From Pseudoxanthomonas beigongshangi (GTDB lineage: Bacteria; Pseudomonadota; Gammaproteobacteria; Xanthomonadales; Xanthomonadaceae), in NCBI RefSeq assembly GCF_016820515.1, contig NZ_JADHDV010000009.1, forward strand, positions 93,833-157,832: a DNA stretch of 64,000 bases, written 5' to 3'. This document shows positions 1 to 8,284 of the stretch, one piece after another (the first letter of the stretch is position 1; every line of letters begins with the position of its first letter). Under the pieces are notes generated by a model that worked only from the letters and a program-made list of their open reading frames with translations, did no database searches and was not told where the DNA came from. The translations under genes and the position numbers were made by a program.

Positions 1-1187
1 TGGTGCTGGCCACCGGCGGCTACGGCCGTGCCTACTTCAGCGCCACCTCCGCCCATACCTGCACCGGCGACGGCGGCGGGTTGGTGATGCGCGCCGGCCT
101 GCCGATGCAGGACATGGAATTCGTGCAGTTCCACCCGACCGGCATCTACGGCGCCGGCTGCCTGATCACCGAAGGCGTGCGTGGCGAGGGCGGCATCCTG
201 CGCAACAGCAACGGCGAGCGGTTCATGGAGCGCTATGCGCCACACTACAAGGATCTGGCCTCGCGCGACGTGGTGTCGCGTTCGATGACCATCGAAATCC
301 GCGAAGGCCGCGGCGTCGGCGAGCACAAGGATCACATCCTGCTCGACCTGACCCACCTGGGGCCGGAAGTCATCAACGAGAAGCTGCCGGGCATCGCCGA
401 GAGCGCGCACATCTTCGCCGGCGTGGACGTGACCAAACAGCCGATCCCGGTCATCCCGACGGTGCACTACAACATGGGCGGCATCCCGACCAACTACCAC
501 GGCGAAGTGGTGCGCAAGGTCGGCGACAACCCCGATGCGGTGGTTCCGGGCCTGTACGCCATCGGCGAGGCGGCCTGCGTGTCGGTGCACGGCGCCAACC
601 GCCTGGGTTCGAACTCGCTGCTGGATCTGGTGGTGTTCGGCCGCGCGGTGGCGAACCGCTGCGCCGAGACGATCAAGCCGGGCGGAGCACACAAGCCGCT
701 GGCCGGCGACGCCTGCGACAAGGCGCTCTCGCACCTGGACAAGCTGCGCAACGCCAGCGGCGACACCCCGACCGCGGTCATCCGCGACCGCATGCAGCGC
801 ACCATGCAGGCCGACGCGGCGGTGTTCCGAACCAGCAAAACGCTGAAGGAAGGCTGCGAGAAGATGGCCGACATCTTCAAGTCCTTCGAGGACGTGAAGG
901 TCAGCGATCGCTCGCTGGTCTGGAACTCGGACCTGATCGAAACCTACGAACTGCACAACCTGTTGCTCAACGCGGTGGCCACCATCAACTCCGCCGAGCA
1001 GCGCCACGAGAGCCGCGGCGCGCACGCGCACGAGGACTTCCCCGAGCGCGACGACGTCAACTGGCAGAAGCACACCCTGGTCAGCGTCGACGAGCAGGGC
1101 CAGTGCAATTTCGATTTCCGCCCGGTGCACATGTACACGTTGACCGACGACGTCGACGTGGTGCCGCCGAAGCCGCGCGTTTACTGA
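1..1187 (+). CDS. sdhA: Succinate dehydrogenase flavoprotein subunit, C-terminal part (5' end outside window)
   Basis: Oxidises succinate to fumarate with covalently bound FAD as part of complex II at the inner membrane. The reading frame is open at the left edge (first full codon at base 3), leaving 394 of the usual about 590-600 residues, so roughly the first 200, with most of the FAD-binding fold, are missing. Visible family signatures are [19 protein letters not shown] (substrate loop), the catalytic arginine in [12 protein letters not shown], the histidine in [12 protein letters not shown], and the FAD-binding [18 protein letters not shown]. sdhB follows after 18 bp, so this is the known sdh operon order. 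The fumarate reductase paralogue FrdA is the only real alternative; the sdhB, sdhE and ygfX neighbours favour SdhA. Confidence 0.97.
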   Translation, partial: VLATGGYGRAYFSATSAHTCTGDGGGLVMRAGLPMQDMEFVQFHPTGIYGAGCLITEGVRGEGGILRNSNGERFMERYAPHYKDLASRDVVSRSMTIEIREGRGVGEHKDHILLDLTHLGPEVINEKLPGIAESAHIFAGVDVTKQPIPVIPTVHYNMGGIPTNYHGEVVRKVGDNPDAVVPGLYAIGEAACVSVHGANRLGSNSLLDLVVFGRAVANRCAETIKPGGAHKPLAGDACDKALSHLDKLRNASGDTPTAVIRDRMQRTMQADAAVFRTSKTLKEGCEKMADIFKSFEDVKVSDRSLVWNSDLIETYELHNLLLNAVATINSAEQRHESRGAHAHEDFPERDDVNWQKHTLVSVDEQGQCNFDFRPVHMYTLTDDVDVVPPKPRVY

Positions 1188-1205
1188 TCGGGAGAGACTA
1201 GAGCA

Positions 1206-1988
1206 ATGGCCGAATTCGCACTCCCGAAGAACTCGCGCGTCCAGAAGGGCAGGCATTTCCCCGCCCCCGGCGCGAAGAACCCGCGTACCTTCAAGGTCTA
1301 TCGCTGGAATCCGGAAGACGGGCAGAACCCGCGCCTGGACACCTACGAGGTGGATCTGGCGGCCTGCGGTCCGATGGTCCTGGACGCGCTGATCAAGATC
1401 AAGAACGAGATCGATCCGACCCTGACCTTCCGCCGCTCCTGCCGCGAGGGCATCTGCGGTTCGTGCGCGATGAACATCGACGGCACCAACACCCTGGCCT
1501 GCACGCGCGCCATCGGCGACTGCAAGAAGGCCGAGGTGCCGATCTACCCGCTGCCGCACATGAACGTGGTCAAGGATCTGGTCCCGGACCTGACCCACTT
1601 CTACGCGCAGTACGCCTCGATCAAGCCGTGGATCCGCACCCAGACGCCCGCGCCGCCGGATCACGAGCGCCTGCAGTCGCCGGAGGACCGCAAGAAGCTG
1701 GACGGCCTCTACGAATGCATTCTGTGCGCCTGCTGCTCGACCAGCTGCCCGAGCTACTGGTGGAACGGCGAGCGCTACCTCGGTCCGGCGATCCTGCTGC
1801 AGGCTTACCGCTGGATCATCGATTCGCGCGACGAGGACACCGGTGCGCGCCTGGACGACCTGGAAGATCCGTTCAAGCTGTACCGCTGCCACACCATCAT
1901 GAACTGCGCGCGGACCTGCCCGAAGGGGCTGAATCCGGCGCTGGCCATCGCGGAAATCAAGAAGCTGATGATGGAGCGGCGCGCCTGA
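1206..1988 (+). CDS. sdhB: Succinate dehydrogenase iron-sulfur subunit
   Basis: Electron-transfer subunit of complex II, carrying electrons from SdhA to quinone. It has 260 residues, the normal length. All cluster ligands are present: the plant-type [2Fe-2S] set in CREGICGSC (C79, C84, C87) with C99; the [4Fe-4S] set C171, C174, C177 in CILCACC with C238; and the [3Fe-4S] set C181, C228, C234. The motif [14 protein letters not shown], typical of SdhB, is intact. The ATG is preceded by GGGAGAGACTAGAGCA, an acceptable ribosome site. The next gene starts 4 bp after the stop, so it is co-transcribed with sdhA and the assembly-factor genes downstream. Confidence 0.98.
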   Translation: MAEFALPKNSRVQKGRHFPAPGAKNPRTFKVYRWNPEDGQNPRLDTYEVDLAACGPMVLDALIKIKNEIDPTLTFRRSCREGICGSCAMNIDGTNTLACTRAIGDCKKAEVPIYPLPHMNVVKDLVPDLTHFYAQYASIKPWIRTQTPAPPDHERLQSPEDRKKLDGLYECILCACCSTSCPSYWWNGERYLGPAILLQAYRWIIDSRDEDTGARLDDLEDPFKLYRCHTIMNCARTCPKGLNPALAIAEIKKLMMERRA

Positions 1989-1992
1989 CGCC

Positions 1993-2424
1993 ATGGATAC
2001 GCCGTCCGCCACTGCGATCCTCTGGCCCGCGGTGGCGATGGCGGGACTGACGTTCCTGGTCTGGATCCGTCTGTATCACCTGCGGCTGGGCGAGATGATG
2101 CGCAAGCGCATCGACGCGCAGGCGCTGGCCGGATCGGCCGACGCGGCGCGTCTGTTGTCCGACACCCGCGCGTCGGACAACTTCCGCAACCTGTTCGAGG
2201 TGCCGGTGTTGTTCTACGCGGGCGTGCTGCTCGCCGCCCAGGCCGGCATCGGCGACCTCGTCATGCTGGTGATGGCGTGGGCGTTCGTCGGCCTGCGTGC
2301 GGTGCACAGCGGCGTGCAATGCACGATCAATCACGTGATGACCCGCTTCGTCGCATACGCCCTGGCGACGCTGGTCCTGATGGTTTTCTGGGCGCGCATG
2401 GCCTGGCTGCTCTGGTTGGCATGA
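1993..2424 (+). CDS. MAPEG-family membrane protein
   Basis: A 143-residue inner-membrane protein with about four hydrophobic helices (roughly 8-26, 68-90, 92-106, 115-142). The stretch [14 protein letters not shown], between the first loop and second helix, is the signature of MAPEG (membrane-associated eicosanoid/glutathione metabolism) proteins. Bacterial members of this small group have no established reaction. It sits between sdhB and sdhE, starting 4 bp after sdhB and overlapping sdhE by 4 bp (ATGA), so it is translated with complex II genes. Family membership is read from the motif and topology; any link to succinate dehydrogenase is inference from position only. Confidence 0.82.
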   Translation: MDTPSATAILWPAVAMAGLTFLVWIRLYHLRLGEMMRKRIDAQALAGSADAARLLSDTRASDNFRNLFEVPVLFYAGVLLAAQAGIGDLVMLVMAWAFVGLRAVHSGVQCTINHVMTRFVAYALATLVLMVFWARMAWLLWLA

Positions 2425-2672
2425 ATCCCCAAGACGTGGAACTCAAGCGCATCCGCTGGCGCTGCCGGCGCGGCATGCGCGAACTGGATCAATTGTTCGA
2501 ACGCCACCTCGATCGCGCCTGGGCGGGATCTTCCGAGGCCGAGCGCGGTGTTTTCCTACGGCTGCTCGATTGCGAGGACGATAAGCTCTGGCGCTGGTTC
2601 ATGGGCTACGAGCAATGTCCCGATGGCGAACTCGCCGCACTCATCCAGCGCATCCGCGCCTTGCCGGCTTGA
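2421..2672 (+). CDS. sdhE: Succinate dehydrogenase assembly factor SdhE
   Basis: Small cytoplasmic factor that helps attach FAD covalently to SdhA. 83 residues, the usual size. The family signature [15 protein letters not shown] occurs near the N-terminus (RGMxELD motif), followed by the [15 protein letters not shown] segment typical of this family. The start used is the ATG at 2421, which overlaps the stop of the MAPEG gene; a longer in-frame extension from 2277 lies wholly within that gene and is not credible. It overlaps ygfX downstream by about 50 bp, as in other gammaproteobacteria where sdhE and ygfX are adjacent. Confidence 0.94.
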   Translation: MNPQDVELKRIRWRCRRGMRELDQLFERHLDRAWAGSSEAERGVFLRLLDCEDDKLWRWFMGYEQCPDGELAALIQRIRALPA

Positions 2673-3072
2673 ATGGCGCCCCTCGCGCCTGTTGTGCGCG
2701 ATCCTGATCCTGCTGGGCATCGGCGCCGGCCTGGCGGTGCTGGCCAGCGAAATGCCGCGTGCCGCGGCCTGGCCGCTGGCGATGGGCGCCGCGTTGCAGG
2801 GTGTCCGCCTGGCCCGTCGCGAAGCGCGCAGGCCGGTCCTGTCCTGGGTCTTCCCGGCCAGCGGCCCGGTGACCATGGAGGGGATACCGGTGCGGGAGGC
2901 CGAACTGGTCTGGCGCGGGCCGCTGGCCATCCTGCACTGGCGGGACCGGCGGGGACGCCGCCACCGCCTGGGCTGGTGGCCCGACACCCTGCCGGCCCCG
3001 GCCCGGCGTGAACTGCGGCTGGCCGCTGGCATCGATGGTGCTTCGCGCGCCCCCCGGCCGATGGCACCATAG
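2623..3072 (+). CDS. ygfX: YgfX-family membrane protein
   Basis: About 149 residues from the ATG at 2623, with two closely spaced transmembrane helices (about 22-42 and 48-62) and a C-terminal soluble domain rich in W and R ([17 protein letters not shown]). This topology and the position directly after, and overlapping, sdhE match YgfX/CptA, described in E. coli as partner of SdhE and as an inhibitor of cytoskeletal polymerisation. The exact start is uncertain: the frame is open upstream to 2548 inside sdhE, and a later start would lose little before the first helix. Assignment rests mostly on context and topology because YgfX sequences are poorly conserved. Confidence 0.7.
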   Translation: MANSPHSSSASAPCRLEWRPSRLLCAILILLGIGAGLAVLASEMPRAAAWPLAMGAALQGVRLARREARRPVLSWVFPASGPVTMEGIPVREAELVWRGPLAILHWRDRRGRRHRLGWWPDTLPAPARRELRLAAGIDGASRAPRPMAP

Positions 3073-3076
3073 GCCG

Positions 3077-4324
3077 ATGTTCAAACCCGTCCCCGTCGCC
3101 ATCGGCCTGCGCTATCTCCGCGCCAAGCGCCGCAACGGCTTCATCTCCTTCATCTCGCTGGCTTCCATCATCGGCATCGCGCTCGGCGTGGCGGTGCTCA
3201 TCACCACGCTGTCGGTGATGAATGGCTTCCAGCGGGAAATCCGCGATCGCCTGCTGCAGATGACCGCCCATGCGACCGTGGCCGGCGCCGGCGAGGACAT
3301 GCAGGACTGGCCGCACGCGGTGCGTGTGGCGATGCAGGATCCACGCGTGGCCGGCGCGGCGCCCTATGTGGACGTACAGGCGATGCTGTCCGGCAACGCG
3401 GATCCGCAGGGCGCGCTGGTCCAGGGCATCGTGCCCTCGGAGGAGCGCAAGGTGTCGGTACTGGGCGACAAGATGAAGGCGGGACGGCTCGACTCGCTGC
3501 AGCCCGGCGAATTCAACATCCTGCTGGGGCAGGAACTGGCCGCCTGGTTGCGGGTGGGCGTGGGCGACAGCGTGGTCGTGACCGCCGGCAACTTCCAGGG
3601 CACGCCGATGGGGGCGATGCCCAAGATCAAGCGTTTCACCGTGTCGGGCATCTTCGCGGTGGGCCACAACGACATCGACCGCAACCTGGCGGTGGCGCAC
3701 ATCGCGGATCTGCAACGCGTGCTGCGGATGGGCGACGGCGTGACCGGCGTGCGCCTGAAGCTGCACGACATGGACCAGGCGATGACCGTGGCGCGCGATC
3801 TGGTCTACCGGCTGGGGCACGTCTACCGGGTCAGCGACTGGATGAGCCAGAACGCCAACCTGTACCACTCGCTGAAGATGGAAAAGACGGTGATGGGCAT
3901 CCTGCTGTCGCTGATCATCCTGATGGGCGCGTTCTCGCTGGTGAACTCGCAGGTGATGCTGGTGACCGACAAGCAGGCCGACATCGCCATCCTGCGCACG
4001 CTGGGGCTGACCCCGCGCGGGGTGATGCAGGTGTTCATGGTGCAGGGGTCGCTGATCGGCATCATCGGCACCGTGGCCGGCGTCATCGGCGGCATCGCCC
4101 TGACCATGAACCTGGAAAGCATCCTCGACGTCATCGAGAAAGTGTTCAACGTGACCCTGTTGCCGCCGGACGTCTACTACATCACCGGCCTGCCGTACGA
4201 CCTGAGGCCCGACGATGTGACGACCATTGCCTGCGTGGCGCTGGCAATGAGCTTCCTGGCCACGCTGTACCCGGCCTGGCGCGCGGCCCGGACCCAGCCG
4301 GCGGAGGCCCTGCGCTATGAGTGA
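3077..4324 (+). CDS. lolC: Lipoprotein-releasing ABC transporter permease, LolC/LolE family
   Basis: Inner-membrane permease of the Lol system, which extracts outer-membrane lipoproteins and hands them to LolA. 415 residues with the classical layout: N-terminal helix ([21 protein letters not shown]), a large periplasmic domain (about 50-265), and three C-terminal helices ending in the FtsX-like region ([26 protein letters not shown]). The ATG at 3077 gives the conserved start [18 protein letters not shown]; the frame is open to 3008 but the extension is not hydrophobic or conserved. lolD overlaps by 8 bp. Only one permease gene is present in the cluster, so it could be a LolF-type homodimer. 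Confidence 0.95.
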   Translation: MFKPVPVAIGLRYLRAKRRNGFISFISLASIIGIALGVAVLITTLSVMNGFQREIRDRLLQMTAHATVAGAGEDMQDWPHAVRVAMQDPRVAGAAPYVDVQAMLSGNADPQGALVQGIVPSEERKVSVLGDKMKAGRLDSLQPGEFNILLGQELAAWLRVGVGDSVVVTAGNFQGTPMGAMPKIKRFTVSGIFAVGHNDIDRNLAVAHIADLQRVLRMGDGVTGVRLKLHDMDQAMTVARDLVYRLGHVYRVSDWMSQNANLYHSLKMEKTVMGILLSLIILMGAFSLVNSQVMLVTDKQADIAILRTLGLTPRGVMQVFMVQGSLIGIIGTVAGVIGGIALTMNLESILDVIEKVFNVTLLPPDVYYITGLPYDLRPDDVTTIACVALAMSFLATLYPAWRAARTQPAEALRYE

Positions 4325-5033
4325 GAAGACCGCGACGGCCGACGGCACCGTCATCCGCGCCGACCACCTCGGCAAGACCTATGCCGAGGGCAAGATGCGC
4401 ACGCCGGTGTTCGATGGCCTGGAACTGGCCGTGCATCCCGGCGAGACGGTCGCGATCGTCGGCGCGTCCGGCGCCGGCAAGAGCACGTTGCTGCACCTGC
4501 TGGGGGGGCTGGACACGCCGACCGCGGGCGAGGTGTACGTCGCCGGACAGAAGATGTCGGCGCTGTCGGACGCGGCGCGCGGCCAGCTGCGCAACCGCGC
4601 GCTCGGTTTCGTCTACCAGTTCCATCACCTGCTGCCGGAATTCACCGCGCTGGAGAACGTGATGATGCCGGTGATGCTGGGCGGCACCGATGCGAATGCC
4701 GCGCGCCAGCGTGCGCGCGACCTGCTGGAAGCGGTCGGTTTGGGCCACCGCATCGAGCACAAGCCCGGTGAACTGTCCGGCGGCGAGCGCCAGCGCGCCG
4801 CGGTGGCGCGCGCGCTGGTCAACCAGCCGGCCTGCGTGCTGGGTGACGAACCCACCGGCAACCTGGACGAAAAGACCGCCGCGACCGTGTTCGATCTGAT
4901 GCTCGGCCTCAACCGCGCGCAGAAGACCAGCCTGGTCCTGGTCACTCACGATCGTCGCCTGGCCCGTCGCCTCGACCGCGTGCTGGAACTGCACGAAGGC
5001 AAGCTGCGCCAGCTCGCCCACGCCGACGTCTGA
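4317..5033 (+). CDS. lolD: Lipoprotein-releasing ABC transporter ATPase LolD
   Basis: Cytoplasmic ATPase that powers lipoprotein release with the LolC/E permease. 238 residues. Walker A is GASGAGKST (49-57), the ABC signature [15 protein letters not shown] begins at 153, Walker B with the catalytic glutamate is [11 protein letters not shown] (D177-E178), and the H-loop is in LVTHD. The motif [21 protein letters not shown] is characteristic of LolD rather than general exporters. Translation is coupled to the permease by an 8-bp overlap. A GTAG-type palindromic repeat begins 2 bp after the stop and lies between this gene and the convergent HD-domain gene. Confidence 0.97.
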   Translation: MSEKTATADGTVIRADHLGKTYAEGKMRTPVFDGLELAVHPGETVAIVGASGAGKSTLLHLLGGLDTPTAGEVYVAGQKMSALSDAARGQLRNRALGFVYQFHHLLPEFTALENVMMPVMLGGTDANAARQRARDLLEAVGLGHRIEHKPGELSGGERQRAAVARALVNQPACVLGDEPTGNLDEKTAATVFDLMLGLNRAQKTSLVLVTHDRRLARRLDRVLELHEGKLRQLAHADV

Positions 5034-5035
5034 CC

Positions 5036-5058
5036 GTAGAGCGGAGCTTGCTCCGCTG
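5036..5058 (+). repeat. GTAG-type palindromic repeat (REP family A)
   Basis: Short palindrome starting GTAGAGCGGAGC and closing GCTCCGCTG, between the stops of the convergent genes lolD and the HD-domain gene. Nearly identical copies occur near 41449, 41533 and 50272 and variants in reverse orientation near 41504, 41590 and 50242. The GTAG lead and the stem resemble the REP/SMAG repeats known in Stenotrophomonas. In this position it may also act as a bidirectional transcription stop. Confidence 0.8.
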
Positions 5059-5073
5059 TTCGCAGCTCCCGCC

Positions 5074-5652
5074 TCAGGCGCCGAAAAACTCCCGCTCCCG
5101 CGCTTCCGCCAGCCGGACTTCGAGATAGCGCCACAGCGCCGGGCATCCGGCCTCGATCGGCGGTCCGACCCGCCGCACCACGCGCTCGTGGCTGATGCCG
5201 TTCTCGCGCCAGCTCTGACCCTGGTTGGCCAGGTTCAGCAAAACCGGCATGGCGCGGTCGACGGCATTGGCGAAGATCGCCTCCGGCGTTTGCGCATCGT
5301 CGAATTCCTGCCACAAGGCGAGCAGTGATCCACCCTCGGACGCCGGCAGCAAGCCGAAGATACGCCGTACCGCCACCAGCTCGGCGGCCTTGCGTTCCTC
5401 CCAGCCTCCCTCCACGAAGGCCATCGTGTCGCCGGTGTCGATTTCGCCGATGTCATGCACCAGCAGCATGCGGATCACCCGGTCCATGTCGATGCCCGCC
5501 GGGGCATGCGGCGCCAGCGAACTGGCCAACAACGCCAGCTGCCAGCTGTGTTCGGCGGAATTCTCGTAGCGGTCGCTGTCGCGCAGGCGAATCTTGCGGG
5601 TGACCGCCTTGAGTCTGTCCACTTCGAGGATGAAATCGACGATGGCTTGCAT
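5074..5652 (-). CDS. HD-domain phosphohydrolase, probable 5'-deoxynucleotidase (YfbR/HDDC2-like)
   Basis: 192-residue soluble protein. Metal-binding HD residues are visible in order: H35 (NSAEHSWQLALLA), H66-D67 (LLVHDIGEIDTGD), and D132 (FANAVDRAMPVLLN). That spacing and the EHSW and VHDIGEIDTGD motifs match small HD hydrolases that remove the 5' phosphate from deoxynucleoside monophosphates. The start is the ATG at 5652 giving MQAIVDFILEVDRLK; the frame is open far upstream through the antisense of other DNA, which is a high-GC artefact. Transcribed away from the phospholipase C gene start and 41 bp downstream of its stop, so possibly co-transcribed with it. Substrate is inferred from family. 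Confidence 0.85.
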   Translation of the reverse strand: MQAIVDFILEVDRLKAVTRKIRLRDSDRYENSAEHSWQLALLASSLAPHAPAGIDMDRVIRMLLVHDIGEIDTGDTMAFVEGGWEERKAAELVAVRRIFGLLPASEGGSLLALWQEFDDAQTPEAIFANAVDRAMPVLLNLANQGQSWRENGISHERVVRRVGPPIEAGCPALWRYLEVRLAEAREREFFGA

Positions 5653-5693
5653 GGCGCTTGTTGCGGAGTTTGGAAATGGAAGAGGGGGAATGC

Positions 5694-7814
5694 TCAAGTT
5701 CCCATCGCCGGATCCGAGATCCCGTCGGCCCCGGTTTCCAGGCGTCCGGCGAAGCGGCGCAGGAAACCATCCGTGCCCGCCACGCTGAAATCGTACCAGC
5801 CGCCGTATGGGGAGAGCGCCCAGCGCCATGGCCTGCGCTCCCCGGGCGCAAGTTCGGCGGCTTGGGGAGCTTCGTTGCGGTAGGCGTTGGCGACGAGCGA
5901 TATCGGACCGCGATGCCCGCCGTGGTTGGTAACCTCCAGCAGCAGGGACGCGGTGGCCACCTCGTATGCCGCTTTCACCTCGAGGGCCGCGCGTGCGTGG
6001 GTGTCGCCGCGGAACTGGCGATGGAATCCGTTTGGTCCGAGCACCCACAGGTCGTAATGGCCCTCGTCGGTGGCCCGCGTGTCCCAGGTGCCGGCGAGCT
6101 GCCGACCGGCCTCGATCGCGTAGCGTCGCGGAACGCGCTCCAGGTGCAGGCGATCGTAGACGTGGAAGACCGCGCCGGCGCGTCCGCTGTTGATGAATTC
6201 CAGGGTCACCGTGCCATCGCTCTGCACGCCGCCGTGCACATGCAGTTCGTAGGGCAGGGCGCGGGATGGGCGGCTGCCGGTGGCCTGCCGGGGAGGCTGC
6301 TGTTGGCCTTCCGCGGGTGGCAACAGTGCAGGCAAAGCTTCCTGGGCGGCGCGCAGCGCATCCGCCACCGACCGGCGCTGCCGTGGCAGGCGCGGCGGTA
6401 CTTCGGCGTTCGGGTTGGCGAAGTTGAAGGCGCTGGTGAGATCGCCGGCCACCGCGCGACGATAGGCGCTGATGTTCGGCTCGGCCACGCCGAAACGCGC
6501 TTCCAGGAAGCGCAGCACGGAGGTGTGATCGAACACCTGCGAGTTGATCCAGCCGCCGCGGCTCCACGGCGACACCACGTACATCGGCACGCGTGGTCCC
6601 GGTCCGTAGGGGCGGCCATCGGTGTGGTACTCGCCCGCCGTGGACACCGAGGACGCGCCAGCGAGGCGACCGTCGGCCTCGAACGCCGGCGCGGCGGGCG
6701 GAGGCACGTGATCGAAGAAGCCGTCGTTCTCGTCGAAGTTCACCAGCAGCACCGTCCGGCTCCATATGTCCGGATCCGCCGTCAACGCTTCCAGGACCTG
6801 CTGCGTGTACCAGCCGCCCTGCACGGGGCTGGAGGGATCCGGATGTTCGGAATAGATCGCGGGCGCGACGATCCACGACACCTGCGGCAGCGTGCCCGCG
6901 GCGATGTCGTCCTTCAGCGCCTGCAGGAAACCGCCATCGGGCAGGGTGTTGCCAACGCCTTTCAGCAACGGGCTGATCGCTTCGTCGTCGCTCCGGTAGG
7001 GCGGGAAGGCCGTCGCCTTGGGCGGATTGCCGCGCGCGCGGTTCGCCTCGCGATAGGCCCGGAAGCCGGCCAGTGGATTGTCGGTGAAGTTGTCCGGCAG
7101 GTTCTGGTACACCTTCCAGCTGACGCCCGCGGCCTGCAAGCGTTCGGGATAGGTGGTCCAGCGATAGTCGCCGCCTTCGGCGTCGAACGAATCGCCGCTG
7201 TTGTCGATCACCGGTCCGCCCGCCGCGCCGGCCGGGTCGTTGGTGCCGCTCCAATGGAACAGCCGGTTGGTGTTGGTGCCGCCATGGAATGCGCAGTGGT
7301 AGGCATCGCACAGGGTGAATGCGTTGGCGAGGGCGAACTGGAATGCAAGCTCGGCCTCGGTGTAGTAGCCCATTGATTGCGGCTGCTTGTGCGTGGGCCA
7401 GTCCCGCATGCGCCCCAGATCCCACGCGGCCTGGGCGTCGGGATAGCTGTGCGGGGTGCCGGCGACGCGCTGCGCGTTGCCGCTGCGCCCATCCAGGTGA
7501 TAAGGCAGCACGATGCGCGAAGCGTCCTCATGGGTGTAGCGCTGCTGCCAGACCGTGCGGCCTCCGGCCAGCGGTATCGGGAAGCGATCGCCGAATCCGC
7601 GCGCGCCGCGCAAGGTGCCGAAGTAGTGATCGAACGAGCGGTTTTCCTGCATCAGGATCACCACATGCTTGACGTCGTTGATGGTGCCGCTGGCGTGGTG
7701 TGCCGGAATCGCCAGAGCGCGGCGAATGGCGGGCAGGAAGGCCGCCAGCGCCATCGAAGCGGCGGCGCCTGCGCCCGCGCGGCGGAGGAAATCGCGTCGA
7801 CTGTGGGAGGTCAT
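5694..7814 (-). CDS. Tat-exported phosphocholine-type phospholipase C
   Basis: Secreted enzyme expected to cleave phosphatidylcholine or related phospholipids to diacylglycerol. 706 residues from the ATG at 7814, chosen because it begins a twin-arginine signal (SRRDFLRR at 5-12 followed by an Ala-rich hydrophobic stretch to about 36). The catalytic domain starts with VVILMQENRSFDHYFG (51-66), the hallmark of the acid phosphatase/phospholipase C superfamily, and includes HGGTNTNRLFHWSGTNDP, DENDGFFDHV and a C-terminal region with two beta-sandwich-like repeats typical of the bacterial non-haemolytic PLC. It could also act on other phosphoesters. The frame extends upstream to 8258 but the Tat motif fixes the start. 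Confidence 0.93.
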   Translation of the reverse strand: MTSHSRRDFLRRAGAGAAASMALAAFLPAIRRALAIPAHHASGTINDVKHVVILMQENRSFDHYFGTLRGARGFGDRFPIPLAGGRTVWQQRYTHEDASRIVLPYHLDGRSGNAQRVAGTPHSYPDAQAAWDLGRMRDWPTHKQPQSMGYYTEAELAFQFALANAFTLCDAYHCAFHGGTNTNRLFHWSGTNDPAGAAGGPVIDNSGDSFDAEGGDYRWTTYPERLQAAGVSWKVYQNLPDNFTDNPLAGFRAYREANRARGNPPKATAFPPYRSDDEAISPLLKGVGNTLPDGGFLQALKDDIAAGTLPQVSWIVAPAIYSEHPDPSSPVQGGWYTQQVLEALTADPDIWSRTVLLVNFDENDGFFDHVPPPAAPAFEADGRLAGASSVSTAGEYHTDGRPYGPGPRVPMYVVSPWSRGGWINSQVFDHTSVLRFLEARFGVAEPNISAYRRAVAGDLTSAFNFANPNAEVPPRLPRQRRSVADALRAAQEALPALLPPAEGQQQPPRQATGSRPSRALPYELHVHGGVQSDGTVTLEFINSGRAGAVFHVYDRLHLERVPRRYAIEAGRQLAGTWDTRATDEGHYDLWVLGPNGFHRQFRGDTHARAALEVKAAYEVATASLLLEVTNHGGHRGPISLVANAYRNEAPQAAELAPGERRPWRWALSPYGGWYDFSVAGTDGFLRRFAGRLETGADGISDPAMGT

Positions 7815-8284
7815 GGCGTGGGCCTGGTGGGAAATCCTGGCGGGGCAACGCGAACGGGAATCGTGTGTTCGCATCGCCGGTGATGCCTCGACGCGTCGCG
7901 TCCGGCGGAAGCATGCAGTCTTGCGGCGGGGTGGAAACGGCGTCAATAGCTTGGGGCGTGCCACGGTCCCTGCGATGAAACAATCGAAAGGATTCGCCGT
8001 TTCGTCCTTGCGGTCGGTATCGCGGCATGCGAACGATGCGCTGGATCGCCGACCCGTGTCGGGCTTGCCTGACATGCATGCGCGGCTTCCGCCGATTCCG
8101 TCATGCACGGACGGCGCGTAGCGTTGCGGGGTGCCTGGAATGGAAACCAGCCGTCGTGCATGTCGAAGGAAATGGAAGTCCGCCGGAGCGGCCGGAACCC
8201 GGTCGTCCGCCACGCGAGCCTGGCGGAAGCCGCACGCCGGATCGCGAGTGCCTGCCACGCCAAGGTGGGCGCCTCAACGCCGGG
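7815..8284. other. Intergenic region between divergent phospholipase C and comEC genes
   Basis: About 470 bp separating the start of the reverse phospholipase C gene from the likely comEC start. It must hold both promoters. The comEC frame stays open back to 8027, so part of this stretch could instead be comEC coding sequence, but the translated extension is Arg/Pro/Cys-rich with no membrane segment and does not resemble ComEC. I saw no clear repeat, RNA gene or terminator. Confidence 0.5.

Noticed and set aside
2606..4375. Reverse 589-codon open frame across lolC
   Set aside because: It is His/Arg/Gln-rich antisense of a real gene, the usual high-GC artefact, with no start signal.
8027..8284. 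N-terminal extension of ComEC by 86 residues
   Set aside because: The translated sequence is Arg/Pro/Cys-rich with no hydrophobic segment and unlike ComEC N-termini; it lies in the divergent promoter region.
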